From positions 1 to 42,218 of the forward strand of contig NZ_JAMQQF010000011.1 in assembly GCF_023716945.1 (NCBI RefSeq): a DNA stretch of 42,218 nt, in the 5' to 3' direction. This DNA is from Frankia sp. AiPs1 (GTDB lineage: Bacteria > Actinomycetota > Actinomycetes > Frankiales > Frankiaceae). A program made the position numbers and the translations under genes. Below the pieces are notes generated by a model. The model searched no databases, had not been told where the DNA came from, and worked only from the letters and a program-made list of their open reading frames with translations. Positions 7,900 through 16,133 of this stretch are shown here, one piece after another (the first letter of the stretch is position 1; each line of letters starts with the position of its first letter).

Positions 7900-8024
7900 A
7901 TTTGCGCGCCCTGTGGCGGCCTCGGTCCGAAGGACATCCAAACGCCCCCAGATTCCCGATGAGGTCCCCCGCGCGTCTCGCGCGTGTCCCACCTACGCCC
8001 CGGTCGTGTCCCGCGTATGTCCCG

Positions 8025-8084
8025 CTAAGGAGTTCTAAGGCTCTTCAAGGTCCTTCAAGGCTTTTGAAGGTGACCTAAGATCGG
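8025..8084 (+). repeat. Six tandem 10-bp-phased repeats
   Basis: AAGG occurs at exactly 8027, 8037, 8047, 8057 and 8067, and AAGA at 8077. The preceding bases are CT, CT, TC, TC, TG and CT, giving a loose decamer of the form YHAAGGNNNN. Ten-bp spacing puts all six cores on one face of the helix. The last units also form a hairpin, CCTTCAA/TTGAAGG (8052-8070). Likely part of the replication or partition locus; the binding protein is unknown. Confidence 0.65.
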
Positions 8085-8127
8085 TACTTCGTACCGTACG
8101 CGCATCGCTCCGCTCTGCGCGCATCGC
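8083..8127. repeat. Hairpin and CGCGCATCGC direct repeat beside phased repeats
   Basis: GGTAC-TTC-GTACC (8083-8095) is a perfect hairpin. It is followed by CGCGCATCGC at 8099-8108 and again at 8118-8127, 19 bp apart. Together with the phased repeats this makes a compact repeat-rich block of about 100 bp. Confidence 0.5.
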
Positions 8128-8754
8128 GCTAAAGATCAAGAGACTGCTCTTCGGGGAAGACCCAGAGAGGAGATACCTCCACGGCTATGCGCTCAGTCAC
8201 GATCAGCGAACGCGCCTCCCGCGTTCTCCTCGCGTACGCGAAGGTGTGCCTCACACGCAGAGTTATTTTTCCCGGTACCCAGAATCGCCGTAGAAAGACG
8301 AACGACGCCTCCCGGTACAAGGGAAGGAGTCTAATGCTCAGCGGCGATCCTGGACCCTTGGGGGCGTGTCCTCGGCGAAGCTACATCGGCGGTACGAATC
8401 CACAGTGATGATCGGCGCCATTTTGACCTGAGGCACATCGACCAGGAGCACGTCGTACCAGCCGGTGTCCGGCACATCGTGAGTACTGCAACGGCACTTG
8501 GTGGCGATGGTAGATGATCTGGGTTGTGGTGGTGGAGACGAGGGCGGGCGAGCTCCGCCTGCCGGGCAGCCCGTCCAGGGGCGGGCCGTCGCCGATCGCG
8601 TCTTCGCGGACGGGGCACCCGCGTACCCGGCATAGCGTAGACCGGCTCGGGGTTGCACCGGGCGGCCGGCGGGGACGAGGTGCTGGAGGCCGACGACGCG
8701 GCAGGCACGGACGGCGGGAAACCCGACCCGCCAGCGTTCCGCTAACCTTCTCGC
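8128..8754. other. 627-bp stretch without a convincing gene
   Basis: Short ORFs occur on both strands but none has both a ribosome site and steady codon bias. On the minus strand, 8340-8470 translates as a protein-like fragment (TGWYDVLLVDVPQVKMAPII), possibly a gene remnant. The end of this stretch must hold the promoter of the TIR gene; no clear hexamers are seen. Confidence 0.4.
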
Positions 8755-9711
8755 GTGACCAACGTACCAAAGGCGTTCATCAGCCATGCCCACGAGGACA
8801 AGGATCGATTTGTCGTGCCCTTCGCAGCGGCGCTACGCGCCGGTGGAGTTGACGCATGGCTCGACCAGTGGGAAATGGTGGGCGGAGACTCTATCGTCGA
8901 CCGGATATTCCGAGAAGGAATCGGGCAAGCCGATGCGATAATAGTCATCGTATCGCGAGTCAGCGTCAACAAACGTTGGGTGAAGGAAGAACTTGACGCA
9001 GCGATCGTGCGCCGGATCGAGAAGTCTGCGCGGCTTATACCGGTCACACTCGACGGTATTGAGGTTCCCGCAGCGATCGCTCATCTTCTGCGCTATGACG
9101 CGGACGCCTTCGGCGTTGAAGGCACCGCCCACCGTGTCAGACGGACCTTGTATGGAATTTCCGACAAGCCGCCCTTGGGGAACGCGCCGGCCTACACGCG
9201 ATCCGGCGAGCTACCACAGCTAGTAGTGGGTGACCCAGTTGACGACTTGGTTCTTACCCAGATCATCCAAGAGATCCGCGGATCGACGGCCATGTCGATA
9301 CTGATGAGCAACGCAATACAAGAGAGGTTGGCTGCGGTGGACGTCTCGGCGGAAGACTTCTACGAAAGCATGGTGTCGCTCGTCAATCAGGGAGTCGTAA
9401 ATGCCAAGGTGATGTCCGGAGGCCTTCGCTGGCAGATTATAGGCGTGCCCGACTTTGTGTGGCTGACAGCGGAACGGGCAATGGGAATTGACCTGGAAGG
9501 GATTAAGCGATCAATCCTGAGCGTGATCGTCAATGATGGTGCGGACCTGAATTGGTCGATGTTCTCCGACGTGCACTGGCGGACTCTTCGGGCGATATTC
9601 AATGAATTCTCAGCCGATAATCTTCTGAAGTGGACTCAGCCTCTCGGTAGGAATATTCATGTTACCAATGTGAGCCCACTGGCTCGACGGGCATTGCGGA
9701 ACATGGATTAG
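8755..9711 (+). CDS. TIR-domain protein, putative defence effector
   Basis: 318 residues from GTG 8755. The N-terminal 130 residues are a TIR domain: KAFISHAHEDKD (strand A and helix), GVDAWLDQWEMVGGDSI (BB-loop region), ADAIIVIVSRVSVNKRW and then E79 in KEELDAA, the position of the catalytic glutamate in NAD+-cleaving TIRs. Residues about 160-318 are not recognised; LTQIIQEIRGSTAMSILMSN and the following segments look like a winged-helix sensor or adaptor. Bacterial TIR proteins often act in phage defence by depleting NAD+ or making a signal. The gene stands alone, more AT-rich than its surroundings, and lies in the same element as a restriction system. A defence role is inferred. Confidence 0.75.
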   Translation: MTNVPKAFISHAHEDKDRFVVPFAAALRAGGVDAWLDQWEMVGGDSIVDRIFREGIGQADAIIVIVSRVSVNKRWVKEELDAAIVRRIEKSARLIPVTLDGIEVPAAIAHLLRYDADAFGVEGTAHRVRRTLYGISDKPPLGNAPAYTRSGELPQLVVGDPVDDLVLTQIIQEIRGSTAMSILMSNAIQERLAAVDVSAEDFYESMVSLVNQGVVNAKVMSGGLRWQIIGVPDFVWLTAERAMGIDLEGIKRSILSVIVNDGADLNWSMFSDVHWRTLRAIFNEFSADNLLKWTQPLGRNIHVTNVSPLARRALRNMD

Positions 9712-9824
9712 CCGCACCCAGTTTCCTGGCCTCCGTTTCTCCAGCGACCCGGCGCCCCCGCTCAACCCTTGATCCCCGGTTTGACGCCAAGGTCTGCCGA
9801 TCTAATCGCTGTTGACCTATGAAA

Positions 9825-9882
9825 GGGGGATTTAGGTCTGGGCGCATGCACCAGATCGGTGTGCGACCTCGAGGAATCCCCC
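9825..9882 (+). other. 58-nt stepped hairpin after the TIR gene
   Basis: GGGGGATT (9825-9832) pairs with AATCCCCC (9875-9882), AGGTC (9834-9838) with GACCT (9865-9869), and CACC (9849-9852) with GGTG (9858-9861), all nested. It lacks a T-run. It may be a small structured RNA, an mRNA end or a degraded repeat. The rest of 9712-10185 shows no convincing gene; one tiny GTG-started reading frame at 10045 follows a GGAGG. Confidence 0.4.
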
Positions 9883-10185
9883 TACGGCACGTACTAATTG
9901 GCCCAATTCGTGTCTTCCGCCAGAGCTTCCTGAAACGTGTGGTCACCCCCGTGTTGACGCCAGTGACCGAGGTGCGCCCTAGTTGGGGCAATCACACATC
10001 GAATCAGGGCCGACGGCCGAGCCCATACCGCTCCTATCGAGGAGGTGACTCAGCCGACCGAACCGAAGGGAAGACGTTGGCACTGGCAATCCTGCTCTTA
10101 GGTCTTTCCCCCTGTTTCGGACTCTTCCACCCATCACTCCGGCAATGGGACGCATGCCGGTGAAGTTGCATCTGTCTCGGTCTGA

Positions 10186-11369
10186 CCTAGATTCGCCAGT
10201 ACCTGTGGTGTGATCGTTTGCGGTGTGACCGCGGCGTGGGATCTTCGTTTTCGGGGTTGCGTCGCGGCGGTTCTCGGGGTGTGAGCAGGGCGAAGGTCCG
10301 GCTGTCGTGCCGGGTGGGCGCCGGTTCCACGGGCCGGAGGGGTGCCGCGCGTCGGGTGTCGGGACTGGTCAGGCGACCGCGGGCAGGTCGCGCAGCCGGG
10401 TGAGCGCGGTGGGCAGGTACTGGTCGCGGCCGGGTGGCAGCCGCAGGGTCAGGGTGCCGGCGTGGTGGGTGAGCCGGCCGGGGACGTTGAGCAGTTCGTG
10501 GCGGAGCCGGTCGCCGTGCGCGCGGCCGGCGCGCTGATCCAGCCCGGTCAGCGACTGGAGCATGGTCGACAGCCAGCCGGCGAGGACAGCAGCCCACATC
10601 CAGACCGCGTTGACGGCGGGGTCGGCCGAGGGCAGGTGGCGCAGCCCGGCACCGAGCTTGGTGTCCTTGATCTGGGTCTCGATGTCGGCCCGGCCGCGGA
10701 ACCAGTGCTCGACCGCGACGATGCCGGCGCCGTCGTCGGCGGGGATGTTCGTGACAATGAAGCTGACGGCCCAGGCGTGGTCGGCGACGCCTTCCAGCGC
10801 GAGGGCGAGCTGGCCTTTCGGGATGGTGCGCCGCCGCCGGGAGCGGGGATCTCCGGAGATCTCCTCGGCGGGGACCCGAACCCGGCGGATGATCGTGTAG
10901 GTGCCGGGCGGCCAGCCCGCCGGGGCGTAGCCGACGGCGGTGACCTGGGCGCCGTGCATGTCGCGGGCGTCGGTCCAGGCGGTCTCGGGCACCGCGGCGT
11001 AGGCCCGCCACAACGCGGCGTTACGCGGCGCGGCGACTGCGAAGTCCGCGCCGGCCGCCACCGCGCCCGCTGTTTGACCAGGCCGACCCGCTCGTCGAGT
11101 GCCTCGACCACACCCAGCCGGTCGACCAGCTCGGCGACCACGGCCAGCCCCGCCGTCCCGGTCAGCGACCGGTCCGCCGGACCGACCCGAACCCGCCGGG
11201 CCCGTGTCCTCGACCCCTTCGACCTGCGTATTCTGTTCACCCGGCGGGTGCCTCTCGTCAGCGAGCTTCGGTTGGTCTGGTAACCCCGATTCTCCCTGCA
11301 CGGCAGGCACCCGCTCACATTCGGACGATCTACGAACCCCCAACATCAGCCACTACTGGCGAATCTAGG
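10186..11369. mobile_element. IS1380-like insertion sequence, internally deleted
   Basis: Perfect 16-bp inverted ends CCTAGATTCGCCAGTA occur at 10186-10201 and, inverted, at 11354-11369. Direct repeats TCTGA flank them (10181-10185 and 11370-11374) as a 5-bp target duplication. At 1184 bp it is roughly 0.5 kb shorter than full-length IS1380 elements, and the transposase inside has lost its middle. The ends remain usable by a transposase acting in trans. Confidence 0.85.
10369..11318 (-). pseudogene. IS1380-family transposase remnant
   Basis: The N-terminal part reads in one frame (RVGPADRSLTGTAGLAVVAE, then DRLGVVEALDERVGLVKQ). The C-terminal part reads in another from about 11050 leftward (DFAVAAPRNAALWRAYAAVP, HAWAVSFIVTNIPA, VEHWFRGRADIETQIKDTKL and AVWMWAAVLAGWLSTMLQSL). 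Between them the central segment that carries the first catalytic aspartates in IS1380 transposases is missing and the frame changes. The family usually has about 450-480 residues; at most 300 are represented. The product would be inactive. Confidence 0.8.
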
Positions 11370-11429
11370 TCTGAAAGTGGAGAAGGCGCCTGCGGCTGGG
11401 AGGGATCAGAGTAACTACCAGCCCATAGA

Positions 11430-11618
11430 GTGGCACAGGAAAAAGCGGAAGGAGTGACGGATATAGTTGGTACCACGGGTCCCGAAAAGCGAAAATCGAA
11501 AGCTCGGAAGATCGGGCCTATGGAAGATCAAAGTACTGGCATCCACGGGAATTCCGGCTCGCTGCAGAAGAACCATACTAACTACGACCAACGACAAAAG
11601 GGAGGGGAACATACATGA
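11430..11618 (+). CDS. Doubtful 62-aa ORF in AT-richer segment
   Basis: Starts GTG 11430 (MAQEKAEGVTDIVGTTGPEK, then RKSKARKIGPMEDQSTGIHG onward); a GTG at 11454 follows a GGAAGGA. It is strongly hydrophilic and basic, with no recognised domain. Its stop overlaps by four bases (ATGA) the start of the following micro-ORF, which has a strong ribosome site. That overlap is the only good support. Codon use is unlike the host, fitting acquired DNA. Confidence 0.25.
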   Translation: MAQEKAEGVTDIVGTTGPEKRKSKARKIGPMEDQSTGIHGNSGSLQKNHTNYDQRQKGGEHT

Positions 11619-11692
11619 CTGACCATCTCGGCTTCTGGGAGATGAGGGTCGGGCGGCGAGCCAGCCTTGTGTCACACACGAGGCGGAAGTAG
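11615..11692 (+). CDS. Doubtful 25-aa micro-ORF with strong ribosome site
   Basis: ATG 11615 is preceded at eight bases by GGGAGGGGA and encodes MTDHLGFWEMRVGRRASLV plus six residues. In a neighbouring frame the downstream 120 bases stay open and are rich in Ser, Thr, Gly and Cys, so it might be the broken start of a longer peptide gene. No family is recognised. Confidence 0.25.
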   Translation: MTDHLGFWEMRVGRRASLVSHTRRK

Positions 11693-12419
11693 TGGTTGAA
11701 CCGGCTCGGGTCGCCCAGTGTTCAGGGGGTAGCTCACGTTCCACTACTTCACCTGATCGCGGCTACCTTTTTTCCTCGGATTTGGGACCGATTAAGTGTG
11801 GCTTATAACCCGTGCTACAGTGGTCTTGAAAAACAGGTAGAATCACCAACCGGGACTCACACGGAAACCCGTCAGCTAGATAAGCGGGCAATGACGTTCC
11901 GTTACAGGTGCGAGACAAGAGGATCAAGCCGTTGGTGTGTCCACGGCGACTTGGCGGTATGCGCACGCCACAATAAATCTATACCCCAAGTGGGAATAGC
12001 AGGCCTACAGCAGATTCGACGCCAGTCGTAGCTGCCGGCAACCTGAAGCCGGAAACCCGCAAAAGGTCAGTCCTACCAAGGTTTGTATTGTGAAAGATGA
12101 GCTTCCCCGTAGAAGCGTTGGAGTCGCTACGGAGGTGGAAGCGCTGCCCGACCCAGCCGGATGGCCGGGTTCTTGTATTAACTCCATCGAGGAGGTCTCC
12201 CGTCGAGCTCCTGGACGGATTGGTGGGGGTTGCATTTCTGTATGGGGACAGTACCGTCAGCAACGGCCAGCCGTCGTCAATCACCATCAGGCCAATAGGC
12301 CGAGGCGTCACGAGATCGCTCGGGGAGCATATCCACGTCGACCATCTTGACGACGCTTTTTTCAGGCCTTGTCGGACCCTCCCGCTACGCTGCAACGAAC
12401 CACCTGGCGGGGAGATGCG
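11693..12419. other. 727-bp stretch with no confident gene
   Basis: AT-richer DNA. From ATG 12097 a plus-strand ORF of 143 codons looks protein-like for its first 100 codons (SPVELLDGLVGVAFLYGDST, then RGVTRSLGEHIHVDHLDDAF), but it runs 100 bp into the next real gene out of frame and lacks a ribosome site. A second plus frame from GTG 12090 and a minus frame are also open. Probably a frameshifted remnant; not recognised. Confidence 0.35.
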
Positions 12420-12659
12420 ATGTCCGAGGATCTGGTCAGGCTGTACGACTCCGGCGAGGAGCATGCCGCTCTGCGCGCCCACCTCCTTGCTGAAGGCCTG
12501 CCCGGGGGCGATGACCCGGAGGTCCTGACCTACCTGTCAGACGCACTCTTCACGGTAGCTATGGAGGACTTCGGCGTCATCCACACACCGCCGGCCGGTC
12601 TCCCGGAGCGCACGGTCTCCGACGTTGTCGATGCCTACAACCTCCGCATGTTCCTCTGA
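12420..12659 (+). CDS. Small acidic hypothetical protein
   Basis: 79 residues from ATG 12420 (MSEDLVRLYDSGEEHAALRA onward), with GGGGAG about five bases upstream. The protein is acidic and mostly helical, with strongly GC-rich third codon positions, and ends VVDAYNLRMFL. No family is recognised. It lies 100 bp before the recombinase gene on the same strand, separated from it by a 26-bp palindrome. Confidence 0.6.
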   Translation: MSEDLVRLYDSGEEHAALRAHLLAEGLPGGDDPEVLTYLSDALFTVAMEDFGVIHTPPAGLPERTVSDVVDAYNLRMFL

Positions 12660-12733
12660 CTCGACGTCGCGGATGGTAGCCATGTCGCTACCAATTGCGT
12701 GTTGTGGGAGCGGGGAGGGGAAGCGGGCTTCGA

Positions 12734-12759
12734 TACAGGATAAGGCCTCTTATCCTGTA
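12734..12759. promoter_or_regulatory. 26-bp palindrome upstream of the second recombinase
   Basis: TACAGGATAAG and CTTATCCTGTA are perfect 11-bp inverted arms around the spacer GCCT. It ends three bases before the recombinase GTG start. It could be an operator blocking translation or transcription, or a recombination site for the enzyme itself, whose family binds paired 11-bp arms (usually with a 6-8 bp spacer). Confidence 0.65.
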
Positions 12760-12762
12760 CTC

Positions 12763-13686
12763 GTGGCTACGATCGCCCTTCACTCACGGGACGCTCTCAC
12801 TCCGGTTACCGATGGTGACCAACTGTGGCACCTCGCCGGCGCATGGCTGCTCAGCCATCGTTCGGAGCACACCCGCAGGGCATACGCACGAGACCTTCGG
12901 GCCTTCGCCGACTGGTGCGCTGCGCACGACCTGGACATGATCACGGGAGTTCGACGCGGTCACATTGACGCCTACGCGCGCGAGGCCGAGGAGGTCCAGG
13001 GCGAGAGCCCGGCGACGGTCGCGAGGCGGCTCTCCGCCCTGGCCTCCTTCTATGGATATCTCGTAGCCGAGGAAGCGATCACGAGTTCCCCGCTGACGCA
13101 TGTCAAGCGTCCGAAGGTGGGCGACGACTCCCAAACGACCGGCCTCGACCGAAGCCAGGTCCGAGCCCTGCTCGTTGCCGCCGCCGCGGACAGCCCACGG
13201 GCTGGTGCTCTGATCTCTCTGCTCGCAGGGAACGGTCTGCGGGTCGGCGAGGTCCTGGCCACCGACGTCGTAGACCTTGATACCGAGCGGGGCCATCGCG
13301 TGTTGCGGATCATCCGCAAGGGCGGCAAGCGGGCCACCGTTCCTCTCGCCCCATCGGTGGTCAACGCGCTGGACACCTACCTCGCCCGCCGGACAGACGG
13401 GCCGCTGTTCTCCACCCGCACCGGTAAGCGGCTCGACGAACCGTATGTCTTCCGACTCGTCCGCCGCCTGGCCAGGGAAGCCGGCATCGCCAACGCGGAC
13501 AAGCTCAGCCCGCACAGCCTCCGGCACAGCTTCGCCACGCTCGCCCTCGACGCTAACGTCCCGCTCCGCGACGTCCAAGACGCCTGCGGCCACGCCGACC
13601 CGCGCACCACCCGCCGCTACGACCGAGCCCGCCACAACCTCGACCGGCACGCGGCCTACGCGCTCGCCAGCTACCTCGCCGAGTAG
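12763..13686 (+). CDS. XerC/XerD-like tyrosine recombinase
   Basis: 307 residues from GTG 12763, the normal size of Xer-type enzymes. The core-binding domain covers about residues 15-105 (HTRRAYARDLRAFADWCAAH, then ATVARRLSALASFYGYLVAE). The catalytic domain has R in GNGLRVGEVLA, K in IIRKGGKRATVPL, H-x-x-R in SPHSLRHSFATL, H in ACGHADPRTTRRY and the Tyr nucleophile in the same stretch (RRYDRARHNL). It differs clearly from the ssrA integrase, so it is a second, independent recombinase. Possible jobs are resolving dimers of the circular element or integrating a nested unit. A long palindrome immediately precedes its start. Confidence 0.88.
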   Translation: MATIALHSRDALTPVTDGDQLWHLAGAWLLSHRSEHTRRAYARDLRAFADWCAAHDLDMITGVRRGHIDAYAREAEEVQGESPATVARRLSALASFYGYLVAEEAITSSPLTHVKRPKVGDDSQTTGLDRSQVRALLVAAAADSPRAGALISLLAGNGLRVGEVLATDVVDLDTERGHRVLRIIRKGGKRATVPLAPSVVNALDTYLARRTDGPLFSTRTGKRLDEPYVFRLVRRLAREAGIANADKLSPHSLRHSFATLALDANVPLRDVQDACGHADPRTTRRYDRARHNLDRHAAYALASYLAE

Positions 13687-14096
13687 ATCGCGAGCATCAT
13701 CCCCATGGTGCACCCCGAGGAGATCGAGCGCGGGGCTGGTCGTCAACCCTGCGGATTCGCGATCGAGGCACCTGATCGGCTTGGCAATCTTCGGGCGACA
13801 CCCCCTACCCTTAAATGATCTCCCCTGTAAGCATGCCGCCCGTACACTCGCGTAGGAAATTTCGGGGTGCAAACAGACAGTGCCACACTGCCGGCCAAAA
13901 GAGGGCCTTCGAAAGCGGCTCGACGAGCCCTTTGCTCCCGACTCGTCGGCCATCTCGTCCGGGAAATGAAAGTGGCATCGCGAACAGGGGGGCAGATGAA
14001 TATACGGGCTCGACCGCGAAACCACCCGGCTGGATCCAATAGCCGGCGACTGCGTTCGGCCACAATCGCGCGGCGCCCGAGCCCAAGCCCGCCGTC
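13687..14096. other. 410-bp gap between convergent genes
   Basis: The recombinase (plus) and the methyltransferase (minus) converge here. A plus-strand ORF from GTG 13867 is rich in Arg, Ser and Pro and has no ribosome site. No hairpin with a T-run is seen. Nothing is confidently assigned. Confidence 0.35.
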
Positions 14097-15821
14097 TCAG
14101 GCGCGAGACAGGGCGCCAGAACCGCTGGCGACCTGCCAGCCGTCGTCAATCAGGCTCTGGGTTACGTCACGTAGATGGACAGCCGAGAGATCCCAGCTCT
14201 CCCGTATGCCCATCCTCAGTATCTCCAGGTACACGTGACTGGGCGTTCGGCCAATGTTCCCCCTAGCGATCTCCCGTGCCACATTTCCGACCTGGTCCGC
14301 GGTAGGCACTTTGAAGCATCTACTGTCATCGCCTGCGGTCATCGTGATTATCAGATCGAGCGTAGCCACGTGCTCGAACCCCGACGCGAGACCCTTCACT
14401 GAACGCTGACCTTTGTTGAGAATGGCCAGGCTATGGGGGTCAATTAGCAGGCCAGCATTCTTGATGGACCGCTGCACGAGCGACCAAACACTACCGGTCG
14501 AGTTTCCGAATACCATACTCACGTGTCCGCCAGGCTTCAAGATCCGTCGACATTCCGATAGAGCATTGGTCAGCATTCCCTCGTAGCGGCTAGCTGAACG
14601 TACCTTTTTTGAACCCCGGTCCACAACCGCCTCTAGAGAGACATCGGTGAATCCCTCTAGCCACGCTTCTTGGAAAAGCGCCATATCTGCATAGAAAAGA
14701 TTCGATCCGAATGGCGGATCCGTGAACACGTAGTCAACGCTGCTGTCTGCGAGCGGAATCGATTCGGCGCTAGACAACTCGTATGAAACGTCGATCTCAG
14801 GATCGTCCGAGTCGAATAGCGTGCCAGCCTGCATGAGCAAGCGAAGATAATTGTCTGATCGGCAGGCCGCCTCAACTTTACGGAGAAAAAGATCAAAAAC
14901 ATTCCACTCGTAGAATACGGCGGCCACGTAGTAGTTAGCGTTCGCGGCGTTCAATGGCCGCATTGGCGACCATTGATACCTTTTTGACGCTCTAGTAAGG
15001 CAAGCTGTGAATGCGAATAGCAGCTTATCTCTAATCGCCTTGTCCTCGACCTCGCGGATACCTTCTCGCAATACCGTCAAAACGGCAAGGTTGCGCTTTG
15101 AGTAGAAAGAGGATACCGAGATAAGTCCAGACCTACCCAGCGACTGGGTTTTGTACATCTGGCGATCGGGAGTGATCTCAACCCTTGGGTAGGGCAGCGC
15201 ATCCAAGTCGACAGCCGGCGGCGTAGCCGCAGCCTGTTCGATCTGAGTGGTTGAACACCCACACTCGATACAGTCGACCTCACCGATCTCGCCAATGCGC
15301 TCGCTTCCCGACGGCACGCGCAGCCCGCAGTTACTACACTGCATGTCCTTCTTCGACCAGCCGGAGGCCTCCATCGCTCGGTAGAAACTGCCAACATGAG
15401 AGCACTGCGCACACTGGAACTGATAGCTCCAGATCGTCTTGACCAACTTTGCGGTCTCAGAACATTTCCGGCATTTCGTGCCGTATACGTCACCGAGGTA
15501 ACTACGAACTGCGGACACTAGTTCGTCGGCGGTCTTCCGTAGAAGGTCCTGATTCACAAGATTTGCATAGTTACGCCCGATATGCTGGCCTAGTACGCTG
15601 ATATCGAACAGTCGGGCTCGACGCCTAAGGGAAGCTGCGGCTACGCCCGTCATCCCCGACCCGGCGAACGGGTCTACTACTACGTCGCCCTCGTTCGAAT
15701 ACGCGGCGATGAACGGAGTAATGGCCGGGATCGGCACCTTCGTTAGGTAAGCATGTGCCATGTATGCTGGGTCGCTGCGGCCTACGACTAGTTCCTCTGG
15801 CACCGAACGACTGTTACTCAT
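14097..15821 (-). CDS. DNA methyltransferase with zinc-ribbon insert, modification enzyme of the PvuII-like system
   Basis: 574 residues from ATG 15821 (ATG 15836 is an in-frame alternative; both lie in the C-boxes). Motif X-I is N-terminal: AYLTKVPIPAITPF, then GDVVVDPFAGSGMTG near residue 50. Motif IV, VFTDPPFGSNLFYADM, is near residue 367. The DPPF form is used by amino-methyltransferases (N4-cytosine or N6-adenine). Between them are four CxxC pairs (CRKC, CAQC, CSNC, CIEC), two likely zinc ribbons, and a probable target-recognition region. M.PvuII is a smaller beta-class enzyme with the opposite order (SPPF first), so this is a different methyltransferase type. It is divergent from the C gene and must protect the site cut by the neighbouring nuclease. 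Substrate site is inferred from that partner. Confidence 0.8.
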   Translation of the reverse strand: MSNSRSVPEELVVGRSDPAYMAHAYLTKVPIPAITPFIAAYSNEGDVVVDPFAGSGMTGVAAASLRRRARLFDISVLGQHIGRNYANLVNQDLLRKTADELVSAVRSYLGDVYGTKCRKCSETAKLVKTIWSYQFQCAQCSHVGSFYRAMEASGWSKKDMQCSNCGLRVPSGSERIGEIGEVDCIECGCSTTQIEQAAATPPAVDLDALPYPRVEITPDRQMYKTQSLGRSGLISVSSFYSKRNLAVLTVLREGIREVEDKAIRDKLLFAFTACLTRASKRYQWSPMRPLNAANANYYVAAVFYEWNVFDLFLRKVEAACRSDNYLRLLMQAGTLFDSDDPEIDVSYELSSAESIPLADSSVDYVFTDPPFGSNLFYADMALFQEAWLEGFTDVSLEAVVDRGSKKVRSASRYEGMLTNALSECRRILKPGGHVSMVFGNSTGSVWSLVQRSIKNAGLLIDPHSLAILNKGQRSVKGLASGFEHVATLDLIITMTAGDDSRCFKVPTADQVGNVAREIARGNIGRTPSHVYLEILRMGIRESWDLSAVHLRDVTQSLIDDGWQVASGSGALSRA

Positions 15822-15840
15822 AGTCTGTAGCCTCATAGTC
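15815..15840. promoter_or_regulatory. C-boxes of the restriction-modification system
   Basis: Two half-conserved dyads, TACTCATAGTC (15815-15825) and GCCTCATAGTC (15830-15840), are separated by TGTA (15826-15829). This is the layout known for C.PvuII operators, GACT-N3-AGTC, TGTA, GACT-N3-AGTC. They lie 28 bp before the C gene start and contain both possible ATG codons of the methyltransferase. Confidence 0.75.
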
Positions 15841-15867
15841 TGCCCGGTTCATACGGTCTACGACATC

Positions 15868-16104
15868 ATGCCGTACGGACCCGCGCCGACCCCCGAGCCC
15901 CACCGTGTCGCCTTTGGGCGCCGTGTCCGCACCCTCCGAGAAGCGCGAGGACTCTCGCAAGAATCTCTCGCTGAGCAAGCGGACGTGCACCGAACGTACA
16001 TCTCAAGTCTGGAGCGCGGCCACCGTAACGTGGGGCTTGACAACATCATCGCCCTGGCCAGGGCGCTCGGCGTCGCACCCGGCCAGTTGTTCGAGGACGT
16101 CTAG
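15868..16104 (+). CDS. Controller (C) protein, XRE family
   Basis: 78 residues from ATG 15868, typical for C proteins. The helix-turn-helix is clear: FGRRVRTLREARGLSQESLA, EQADVHRTYISSLERGHRNV, GLDNIIALARALGVAPGQLF. The HRTYISSLERG recognition helix closely resembles C.PvuII-type and related controllers. No ribosome site precedes the ATG, so the mRNA may be leaderless or nearly so. C-boxes lie just upstream. By analogy it delays nuclease expression until the methyltransferase has acted; but here the nuclease gene is convergent rather than downstream in the same operon, so control of the nuclease must differ from PvuII. Confidence 0.85.
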   Translation: MPYGPAPTPEPHRVAFGRRVRTLREARGLSQESLAEQADVHRTYISSLERGHRNVGLDNIIALARALGVAPGQLFEDV

Positions 16105-16133
16105 ACCAACGCCGAGCCCCTGGATCATCTAGT

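Noticed and set aside
8338-8793. Minus-strand 151-codon ORF before the TIR gene
   Set aside because: One stretch is protein-like, but there is no ribosome site, it overlaps the TIR start, and codon bias is uneven.
13867-14238. 123-codon plus ORF after the Xer-like recombinase
   Set aside because: Arg/Ser/Pro-rich, no ribosome site, and it overlaps the methyltransferase 3' end.
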